Of a DNA stretch of 64,000 nt, positions 56,501-64,000 are shown piece by piece. The position numbers were made by a program, and so were the translations under genes. Below the pieces are notes generated by a model. That model was given only the letters and a program-made list of their open reading frames with translations, did no database searches and had not been told where the DNA came from. The DNA lies in contig CAJZBQ010000048.1 of the NCBI GenBank assembly GCA_914767885.1, forward strand, positions 434,001-498,000, written 5' to 3'. The first letter of the stretch is position 1. Each line of letters starts with the position of its first letter. This stretch comes from Blepharisma stoltei. Its lineage: Eukaryota > Ciliophora > Heterotrichea > Heterotrichida > Blepharismidae.

Positions 56501-59486
56501 GGAAATTGAATGAATTTTCATTCAAGTAATGGAAATTTTTATAGTGCATCTGCGTCATGTACATGCTCAGGCACTTTATTCTTAACTTAACTTAACTTAA
56601 TTATCTGGTGTTTAAGGTGTCTAGTGCCGCAGCCCAAAAAGGACCTATGGCAAAACTAGTGACGTAGGCGAGCCATCTTGGAACAGGTCAGACCTGGCCA
56701 AGCCTTCTATCAACTCCTGCTTCACCAGCTTGCTGCACGTCTCACCCGGCGCGATGCCGTCGCCCTTGTCGCTCGACTCAGCTCCTGCGCGTGTTCCGCC
56801 TAAGGGTCATCCTCCCGTGGGGATGTGCTGAGAGGTAAAAGCCCGAAAAATCTTGAGAGGACTGAGGAGCAGTTCCTCTGGTTATCCCCAGAGTTAAACC
56901 GCTATTGCTGTCCAGAAGTTCTCGAGTGAAAACCTAACCCTATAAATAAAATTCCATGAGGGAGAGAAAATTAGCAAAGCTAATTTCTCTCGAACCGAAT
57001 GCCATTTTATTTATCACTTTATTCTTAACATCTTATTTAAAAATTAAAAAAAAATGGCGTATTAGAAAAATGTTACCCCTCATGGAGCGAGTTCCGGTGA
57101 GGAGTTTTTCAATGAAATATAGGGCAAAATTAAAGGAAATTGAATGAATTTTCATTCAACTAATGGAAATTTTTATAGTGCATCTGCGTCATGTACATGC
57201 TCAGGCACTTTATTCTTAGCATCTTTATTTAAAAATTAAAAAAAATGGCGTATTAGAAATGTCACCCCTCATGGAGCGAGTTCCGGTGAGGAGTTTTGTA
57301 ATCAAATATAGGGCAAATTAAAGGAAATTGAATGAATTTTCATTCAACTAATGGAAATTTTTATAGTGCATCTGCATCTTGTGCTTGCTATTGTACTTTA
57401 TTCTTAACTTCTTTATTTTAAAAATAAAAAAAAATGGCGTATTAGAAAAATGTTACCCCTCATGGAGCGAGTTCCGGTGAGGAGAGTTTTGCAATGAAAT
57501 ATAGGGCAAATTAAAGAAAATCGAATGAATTTTCATTCAACTAATGGAAATTTTTATTGTGCATCTGCATCATGCACATGCTATGTCACTTTGAGTTTCA
57601 ACTTCATTATAAAAATATTAAAAAACAATGGTGTATTAGAAATGTCACCCCTCATGGAGCGAGCTCCGGTGAGGAGTTTTGCAATGAAATATAGGGCAAA
57701 ATAAAGCAAATTGAATGAATTTTCATTCAACTAATGGAAATTTTTAATAGCGTATCTGCATAGTGTAGATGCTATGTCACTTTGAGTTTCAACTTCATTA
57801 TAAAAATATTAAAAAAAAATGGCGTACTAGAAAAATGTCACCCCTCATGGAGCGAGTTCCGGTGAAGAGTTTGGCATTGAAATATAGTGGAATTTGAAGC
57901 AAATCAAATGCATTTTTATTTAACTAATGGAATTTTTAATAGCGTATCTGCATAGTGTAGATGCTATGCCACTTTGAGTTATAACTTTATTATAAAAAAT
58001 ATTAAAAAAAATGGCGTTTTACAAAAATGTTACCCCTTATGGAGTGAGCTCCGGTGAGGAGTTTTGCATTGAAATATAGTGAAATTTGAAGTAAATCAAA
58101 TGCATTTTTATTTAACTAATGGAAATTTTTAATAGCATATCTGCATCGTGCAGATGCTATGTCACTTTAAAGTTATAAGTTCGTTATTAAAATTTAAAAT
58201 AAATCTCAATATTTAACTTCTACCACAATAAAGTTCATTTTATTTACTAGTGTCAGAATTGCCAATTTGAGTGTTACGTATTAAGATTTCTCCTGCCTGC
58301 AGTGGTAAAATTAAGTTTGTTTGGTTAGAGTATATTGGATGATCTGCATTTGCCATTTTTTGTTATTACATCAGAATTATCAGAATTTACATTTCAGCCA
58401 TTTTGCCGTACCCAAAAATTTTATCACATGAAATTTTTTTCCATTAATTAAAATATGAACTATCTATTACTTTAGGTGCTTAGGAAAAGATTACTTAAAG
58501 ACAATTGCGTACTACTATGAACCTGATAACCCTTTATTTCAGCGAGATCATAATGAAAGCAGAATTGAAAAAGATTCATCTCAAGCCCAATTAGCGCAAA
58601 TAAGGATGCTCAATGCTCATGTGACTACAGCTGCAACAGCTCATCTCCCAAAAATAAGAAGAAGTGGAGCTGTGAGAAGATATGTCCAAGCCAATATTGA
58701 GCAGCTTATGGAAAGGCTTTCACTTGATTCCAGTTCAATGAGCATAGTGGAAGATGAAAGCCTGCATCCATGCATGATTTGTCTCACAAGAAGGCCAAAT
58801 ATGATGTATACAGTTTGCTGTTTCGAACCAACTCATCAAAACTGCTGCAGGAGCTCAAAGGCATTATGTCCACATTGCAGATCCGAACAATTTGCACTTC
58901 ACAGCGAACCATCTGAACCAGCAAGAGCATTTAATCGCTAATAGCTTAGATAATTTTTAATTTTTAATTACAAAGGTCTCTTTTCAAATTGGTACCTTCA
59001 ATCTATGTACCCCCTTTTGATCAAACCACGACAGTGTTCAAAAATTTGCAATAAACGATACTAATTACACCCCTCCCTTTAAAATAGAGCAACATGTATG
59101 TTAATTTTCAAATTTAGCAGCATTAAATTGTAATAAAAATATTTTCACCAATAAAAATTAAATTTTGCTCAATTAAGGGAGGTTAATCTAACCAAAAGTT
59201 TGAAAAATTTACTGATATCTTCCAGTTGAAAGGGAGGAGTTAGGTAATTGCAAGGGAATTTTTCATTTTTACTTTCAAGGTCTTTAAAAGAAACATGCCT
59301 TTTCGATTGTCTTGTTATTGGGAATATTAGTGATGTTCTAGAATAAGTGTCTTTCCCATCGTCGTTCTCGTTCTTTTTGGACTCTGGGTCATCAAAATAG
59401 CTCTTAAGAGCCAAGTTCTTAGACTTCTTTAGAATTGAATGTAAGTTTTTGAAGCTTGAGATTGAAGATATTGCGATTTGAGCCAT
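53509..59486 (-). CDS. small tandem-family protein, member 3, split by a 5.5-kb IES
   Basis: Joining 59486-59243 with 53765-53509 (minus strand) gives 166 codons in one frame. The upstream part has LHSILKKSKN and HVSFKDLESK, the downstream part LFKKMNSEMSLMFDRQREIL. These are the N-terminal and core motifs of member 1 in the right order and spacing, independent support that the two parts are one gene. The junction codons are TAC-CTA-AAA. Confidence 0.88.
53985..54775 (-). repeat. left arm of the inverted repeat in the giant IES
   Basis: Reverse-complement relative of 58235-59055. It lacks ~280 bp that code for the RING region in the right arm (junction at TATCT, present at both edges of the missing piece) and carries an extra TA-bounded 270-bp insert. 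Confidence 0.85.
54306..54575. mobile_element. TA-bounded insert nested in the left arm, 270 bp
   Basis: GATA at left and GGTA at right; absent from the right arm, where the flanks are directly joined. On the plus strand it has an open stretch (LFASAILTNWFFLPLHLAGG, then SWTWDLVSRGIVDMYAYARK) ending in TAA, possibly a fragment of another gene. Confidence 0.7.
54776..58234. repeat. satellite array, ~190-bp unit, 3 copies minus then 12 copies plus
   Basis: The core CCTCATGGAGCGAGTTCCGG occurs on the plus strand at about 55494, 55689, 55874, 56064, 56255, 56448, 57078, 57269, 57463, 57652, 57846 and 58036, and inverted at about 54898, 55087 and 55279. Each unit also has GAATTTTCATTCAACTAATG, GTGCATCTGCATC and a run of A before ATGGC. 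The switch of orientation lies at ~55370-55460. Confidence 0.93.
56587..57029 (-). mobile_element. class C insert nested in the satellite array, 443 bp, 15-bp duplication
   Basis: CACTTTATTCTTAAC at 56572-56586 and 57015-57029. The left tail is (TTAAC)n. GC-rich interior (GCGCGATGCCGTCGCC). It sits in one satellite unit, so it came after the array. Confidence 0.9.
58235..59055 (+). repeat. right arm of the inverted repeat in the giant IES
   Basis: Inverse of 53985-54775, with the intact RING gene. About 80 bp (58251-58330) are absent from the left arm. Confidence 0.82.
58339..58941 (+). CDS. germline-limited membrane RING-finger protein inside the giant IES
   Basis: 200 codons from ATG 58339, two TGA as Trp. 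The first ~60 residues are hydrophobic (CHFLLLHQNYQ, NFFPLIKIWTIYYFRC). Then ESRIEKDSSQAQLAQIRMLN, IRRSGAVRRYVQANIEQLME and a RING-like Cys/His set: CMICLTRR, CCFEPTHQNCC and CPHCRSEQ. A membrane E3 ubiquitin ligase is the plausible reading. The left arm holds a copy with the RING region deleted. If the IES is removed, the gene is absent from the macronucleus. The start is uncertain. Confidence 0.6.
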
Positions 59487-60405
59487 CCTAAAGTTGTAAG
59501 CCTGCCAGTATTAAAAATGTTTCAAATATGGTAGCAGACGATAATATGCTTTCATAGAAATTTAAATAATGATCATTTGTTAAAATTCACCGAATAAGAA
59601 AACAGCTCAAAGAAATGCGAAGGTTCGAATATAAGCTCAATAATATGAATTGGATGCAAAAGTAAAACTTTTAGCTATTTCGAGCTATTAAGGAAGTGGA
59701 AGCAGGCTACTAACTTTTTTTTTTGGTTAAATTATTTTCTTATCAAAATTCATTTTAATGGCACATTTTAATGCTGGAGGTATTAATTTTGACTTTAAAA
59801 AATATTTTTGGCTCTTTTGAGAGTCATTTTACTAAATTATCTTCAATTCTTAAAATGATATTATGCGTTGGCACAGCTTCGGGAGTGTCTCCACACATCG
59901 GGACATTTTCCCACATGTAGAGTAACTCAAGTACGAAACTCTGTAGATGGGATTTTGGCTCCACAAGTGGGAAAAACCCCTGACGTGTAGAGGCTATCCT
60001 AAATTATGCCAACGCATAATATAAATTTAGCAATAATGCTTATTAGTCAAAAACTATTTCTATGCTATAATTGGGCTATTTATTTGAATTAAACCTTATT
60101 TATGATATTAGATTTTTTTATTTATCTACTATTAGTCTATTATTTAAAGGCTACTTGCATTCTCTTGGCACAATAATTTAAATGCAGATACCATAAAAAT
60201 ATAAGAATTATTTTTTATTATCATGCTGAGAATCAATTTTTCAGTGTTAAATTCGTCCAATGAGTTTCTTTAGGACTCTCTAAATTTTTTTCTTGCCTTG
60301 AGTTACAGTTCAAAATGGTAGATACTTACAATATCTTGAAATAGTAATGACGTTTTAAATTTTTTTACATCACAAGAATATTTACATTATTTTAATATAT
60401 ACAGC
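59487..60405. other. AT-rich intergenic with one small MITE
   Basis: 919 bp; only the element at 59861-60019 was recognised. Confidence 0.6.
59861..60019. mobile_element. 159-bp MITE with perfect 13-bp inverted ends, TA-bounded
   Basis: TTATGCGTTGGCA at the left, TGCCAACGCATAA at the right, flanked by TA on both sides. The interior is GC-richer (TCCACACATCGGGACA, GACGTGTAGAGGC). A fifth type of end. Confidence 0.82.
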
Positions 60406-61801
60406 TTAGCTTTTCATTGAAGCCAAATGTCTCTTCAATCTATTGTTTTCTAGATGAAGTTCTGAGTTATTTCCACAGAGCTCCATAAGAACACACAAGT
60501 CACCAGCTTGATAATCTTCTCCGATGGTTTCAGCATCCATCACTAGTGAAAGCAACTTATGCTGGCTGCTATATCTCCAATAAATAGTGACCATTTTTTT
60601 ATTCAAAAATATTTTTAATTGTGTTTTTTTTTGAATCAAAAGATAATATAAAATATTTTATTTAAGAGTGCTAAAAGATATCAATGTAGACTAATTTTTC
60701 ATATAAATATACAAATTAATTGCAACTGGAAGTAAGCAAGCTGGCCATTTTATCCCTCATTCTTTCCACAATGCAATTTAAATCATCTACTTTCCCTATG
60801 TTAGCGTCTTCTTTCCCTATATTAGATCTACAAGGCCATGCCCAAAACGCTTGAGAGGATGACTGTGATTTCGTGCCATCTCATTCAAAGCCTTTACTCC
60901 CCCCCCTCGAAGTTCGACCAAGATTTTTTTGGTCGAACTTCGAGGGTGGTTAAGAAAAATTTTTTTAAAACAAATTATATAGAATTTTTTTTATATAATT
61001 TAGTAGTTAAAAAAAAAAAATATTTATCATATTCTTCTGTATGGTTGAGAGGGTGTAAGGGTTAGAAAAAATAGTGCAAGATGGTTTTGTAACGCTTTTT
61101 TAGAACTTGAATACAAAAATCGCAAGCTCACCCCCGCATAGTTTAAAATTTTTGAAAAATTGCTTAAATGTCAAAAAAGCCATTTTTAATAAAAGTTTTG
61201 ATGGAGCTGAAGCGCAAATTTACAACGAACTCTGCCAAAATTGAAATCGTCGACTATTACTTTAGCCAATCCATGCTCAAAGAGTTAATTATTTTAAAAA
61301 AACTCTGAAAAAACTAATTTTAAATTAAAAATTTTAAAAAACATTTGAGAAAAATTTTTATAGTGGTGAAGGGGTCAAGTTTTCGAGCTCTATTTTCAGA
61401 ATTGAAAATTCAGCTAACTCTCTCCTTAATTAATCTACTGCCCTTAAAACAATTGGTCTTTTGAACTAATTCATAAGATCGAAAAATAATAATTTTTTCC
61501 TAGTAAATTTATATAGGTCTTGGTCGAACTTTGAGGGGGGGTTATTTTCCAAAAAAATAGGAATTTTCCCTATATCTTGGTCGAACTTCGAGGGGGGGGA
61601 GTTAGGCTCATGGGTTCTTTTTAATCGAGGCGACGAATTGTGACTGCTCGGAAAATAGCTGATAAATTCATTTCAGTTCGCTCTGTTTAGCAGTCTGCTT
61701 TTTATTGGTCTACTACGTGGTAGTTCTTCTGTGGTGAGCTGCTCTATTGAATGTGTGAGTTCTTCGATATTTGAAAGGATAGGCTTTACTTTTGTGATCA
61801 T
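60406..61801 (-). CDS. small tandem-family protein, member 4, split by two IESs
   Basis: Joining 60406-60571, 60735-60896 and 61605-61801 (minus) gives 174 codons; two TGA as Trp. The core appears only after both removals: IVERMRDKMASLL joined to SSQHKLLSLVMDAE, matching KMNEELSFMLSNHREVLS in member 2. The start is MITKVKPILSNIEEL. Function unknown. Confidence 0.82.
60572..60734 (-). mobile_element. class B IES, 163 bp, TA-bounded
   Basis: AT-rich, splits the family core of member 4 between LL and SSQHK. Removal (1 mod 3) restores the frame and the motif. Confidence 0.82.
60897..61604 (+). mobile_element. class A IES (module X3), 708 bp, TTA repeats
   Basis: TTA at 60894-60896 and 61602-61604. 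Hairpin CTCGAAGTTCGACCAAGA plus its inverse at the left; at the right two copies of TTGGTCGAACTTCGAGG with the usual spacer (CCAAAAAAATAGGAATTTTC). Same layout as the X1 and X2 copies, with another module. Removal joins THEP to KGFEWDG in frame. Confidence 0.92.
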
Positions 61802-62060
61802 TTTTATTTTATAAATATCCAATATGGAAATCAAAATTTTGGCTTGAATTAATATATGCTATATAAAAAAAGACTCTAAAAAATTAGGCGAGTATTGCTT
61901 GCTCAATTTATTTTTTGGCATTATGCATAATCTATGTGCAGATCTATTTTTACTACACCAGCATTATCAATTTTTTTGATAATCTCACCTAAATTTCTAA
62001 AAAATTTATATCTCTTATTATCAATCCGAATTATGATTAAAGATATTTAATTGCTACTAC
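61802..62060. other. AT-rich intergenic
   Basis: 259 bp; nothing recognised. Confidence 0.6.
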
Positions 62061-64000
62061 TTATGGCTCTCTTAAGCAGCTAAAAGGAATCAACTTCTCA
62101 TACTTCGTCCACGCTTTATCTTGCCTATTCAATTGCATGCTGACCATTTCACAAAGCCAAACAGTGTTCCTAATTTCTTGTTCTTTCAACTTCAAATACG
62201 CATAAAAGCATCCATAATGGAACTGCTGGTCAAACGCCAAGCTATACTTCTTAATCCCGATCTCATACATAATATCGTCCAAAGTTTTTCTTGAAGGGTC
62301 ATTCATTTCTTCTTCATTAGCAGGGTCTGCAACATTCCTCAACATCTCTATGTAAAGTGGAAAACTTTCTACGGCCGCTCTCAATGTTGTAATATCAAAA
62401 GCTCTTGATAGCTGGGCTTCATATTCTGGGTATAGATAGCCTACATTAGGGCATAAAGCTTTTCTGTCAGTTTCTCTTGCAGCTGGCTTGTTTAGTTCTT
62501 CATTGCTGATTGAGTTGTAGATGATTTGGATCGTCATACAGTCAGCTTCAAATTTTATCAAGTCTGCTAAAATTTCTTTGGAAATCCCGTTTAATTGTTT
62601 GGCAAGATCAAATATACTATAATTAAATGAGAAATAAATATTTAAAAATAAAATTTAATAATATTAATTTTATAAAAAAAAGGATAAATCTTCAAGCCAC
62701 ATTTTCTTTAAAGAAATTCTTAAGACCTCAGGAGTAATATCAGCAAGCTGCCTATGGACATCTTCAATACTTCTATTTTGCATTGCCCCTGCTTTAATTA
62801 TATCTTCAAGTAGTCTTTGGAAATAATCTCCTACTGGTGTATCAATTAACACGATTTGGTAAAGTTCAGCGATATCATCGCTTTCAAATCTCAAAATCCC
62901 TTCAATACCTCTAAAATACCCTAGAGGGTCTGGCTGGGCTTGCCTTTTTCTGTTAATGTCTTTGTTTTTGATAATTTCAATCATGTTGACAACATTATCT
63001 ATCATGTATTTGTGGGAGACTTTTTCTAACTCCCCCCCTTAAATTCGAACAAAATTTTGTTCCAATTTAAAGGGGGGTTAATTTTTTTTTTTTTAAAAAA
63101 ATATCAATATAAAATTTTTTATAAAAACACAATTTATATAGCCCGTTCCCGGCAAAGATCGGGCCAAGCCCAATCTATAGCCGGGAACGGGCTATATATA
63201 CAAATTTTAAAAAAAAAAATTCAAAAACTTATCGAGTTAGATTAATAAATTTGTTTAATCAAATGCTATTTACTCTTTATCCTTAAAAAAAAAGCAAGAT
63301 ATAACTAAATTTTCATTATTAGTTAATACGCCATTATTAATTTGTATCAAAATTATTTACACAAAAATTATTATTTTTATTGATAAAAAAAATAAAAAAA
63401 AAAAATTTATAAAATTTATCATCAAAGTTCTAATTTTGCTTAAATAAGATGTTATTTATACTCTATTCTTTAAAATAAAGCAAGGAATAAGTAAATTTTG
63501 AAATTTTATAAAGAATTCCTATTGAATTTATATCAAAACTATCCAAAATAAAAATATCATTTTTATCAAAAAAAAAATAATGAAAAATTTTTAAAAACAA
63601 ATTAATTTTTTTTTAAAATTTAGCAATTAAGGATAATAAAATTTATTTAAATAAGATGCTCTTTATACTTTCTTCTTTAAGCAAGATCAAGATATAACTA
63701 AATTTTTAATTTTAGTTAAGAAGAAATATTTAACTTATATCAAAACTTTTTAGATAAAAATTATATATATATAATTTTTTATTATAAAATTAAATTTTGT
63801 TCCAATTTAAAGGGGGGTTAATTTACCAAAAAAGTGGAAATTTTACCTATATTTTGTTCCAATTTAAAGGGGGGGAGTAAGAAATTGTAAAGCTGAGGAG
63901 CTGCATTGGATTTCATATGCTCAAATTCTTTTGCAAGTTTTTCCTTCATACGAGCTCTAATTACATTAGGTTGGCATGGACTTGGCTCGTTTTGGAGGAA
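62061..64000 (-). CDS. ATP6V0D: V-ATPase subunit d (V0), split by two IESs, 5' end outside the window
   Basis: Minus strand, pieces 64000-63881, 63029-62687 and 62614-62061 join in one frame (about 339 codons). Family motifs: FLQNEPSPCQPNVI, YMIDNVVNMIE, LVDTPIG-like LIDTPVGDYF, WLEDLFDLAKQLNG (only after the 72-bp IES is removed), LIKFEADCMTIQIIYNS, and FDQQFHYGCFYAYLKLKEQE. Subunit d couples the V0 ring to the stalk of the proton pump. The missing N-terminus is ~40-50 residues. Confidence 0.93.
62615..62686 (-). mobile_element. class B IES, 72 bp, TA-bounded, in V-ATPase d
   Basis: AT-rich; removal gives GAA-GAT-TTA-TTT-GAT and restores WLEDLFDLAK. In-frame TAA/TAG occur if kept. Confidence 0.9.
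63030..63880 (+). mobile_element. class A IES (module X2), 851 bp, TAA repeats, in V-ATPase d
   Basis: TAA at 63027-63029 and 63878-63880. Hairpin TTAAATTCGAACAAAA plus inverse at the left; at the right two copies of TTTTGTTCCAATTTAAAGGG with the spacer ACCAAAAAAGTGGAAATTTT. Removal joins QLYNFL to EKVSHKYM. It holds a further GC-rich hairpin at 63138-63198. Confidence 0.92.
63138..63198. repeat. GC-rich perfect hairpin nested in a class A IES
   Basis: TATAGCCCGTTCCCGGC and its inverse GCCGGGAACGGGCTATA flank a ~27-nt loop. It stands out in a very AT-rich interior and may be a tiny nested palindromic element flanked by TA. Confidence 0.75.

Larger units (their letters stand above)
53766..59242 (+). 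mobile_element. giant class A IES, 5477 bp, TTA repeats
   Basis: TTA at 53763-53765 and 59240-59242. Left end CTCCTCCCTTTAAATTGAG, right end TTGAAAGGGAGGAG. The right end has the two-copy layout of small class A copies: CTCAATTAAGGGAGG, then GTTAATCTAACCAAAAG..., then the terminal copy. It contains an inverted repeat, a satellite array in both orientations, a RING gene, a nested class C insert and at least one nested TA-bounded insert. No transposase recognised. Confidence 0.88.

Noticed and set aside
51399-57029. GC-rich segments as bacterial contamination or genes
   Set aside because: No coherent coding frames; they are bounded by host duplications, so they are insertions.
54776-58234. CRISPR array
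   Set aside because: Units are ~190 bp with diverged full-length similarity and no unique spacers; it is a eukaryotic satellite.

Overview
The window looks like germline (micronuclear) DNA of a heterotrich ciliate, most likely Blepharisma or a close relative. Three lines of sequence evidence support this. (1) TGA is read as tryptophan: in-frame TGA falls on conserved Trp positions in MORN, Mpv17/PMP22, meckelin and phosphate-carrier-type proteins, while TAA and TAG act as stops. (2) Two genes carry 15-nt GT...AG introns (491-505 and 25865-25879). (3) Many genes are cut by insertions whose exact removal restores one reading frame and a continuous conserved protein, which is how internal eliminated sequences (IESs) behave. 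The organism name is an inference; the code, introns and frame restoration are read directly.

Layout. 1-7.8 kb: C-terminal part of a membrane protein, an NBR1-like autophagy receptor with two insertions, a FOP/LisH protein, a multi-pass membrane protein, a secreted methyltransferase-like protein and a cytochrome b5-like (MAPR) protein. 7.8-12.8 kb: three tandem actin paralogues. 12.9-22 kb: a BET-type bromodomain/NET protein, an ANTH clathrin adaptor, an interrupted MG-start protein, an 877-bp AAT microsatellite, and MORN, SANT, BAH-like and REXO4-like genes. 22.3-34 kb: L2HGDH, a coiled-coil repeat protein, an HPt phosphotransfer protein, a secreted Cys-rich protein and meckelin (TMEM67), which alone carries five insertions. 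34.5-50 kb: a calcineurin-B-like EF-hand protein, a coiled-coil protein, an FBA-like protein, a mitochondrial phosphate carrier, Mpv17/PMP22, a 7TM-RGS fusion and several hypotheticals. 50-62 kb: four minus-strand paralogues of a small protein family, one of them split by a 5.5-kb IES that holds an inverted repeat, a two-way satellite array, a RING-finger gene and a nested retro-insert. 62-64 kb: V-ATPase subunit d, running off the right edge.

Three insertion classes recur. Class A (14 copies): MITE-like elements with ends CTCC...GGAG, flanked by a 3-bp TTA/TAA repeat (once TGA), built on one skeleton with at least three interchangeable sub-terminal modules. Class B (6 copies in genes): short AT-rich TA-bounded IESs of 72-163 bp. 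Class C (about 10 copies): GC-rich inserts of 170-490 bp flanked by 6-17 bp target-site duplications, usually with a short tandem tail such as (GATTAA)n or (TTAAC)n, so probably SINE/LINE-derived. At least six class C copies lie inside coding sequence, and removing one copy plus one duplication restores the frame. If these are eliminated during macronuclear development, the cell precisely removes retro-inserts that are not TA-bounded, alongside transposon-type IESs. This class C elimination and the modular grammar of class A are the most notable signals here. I saw no rRNA genes, CRISPR arrays, transposase or reverse-transcriptase ORFs, and only one weak tRNA-like structure.
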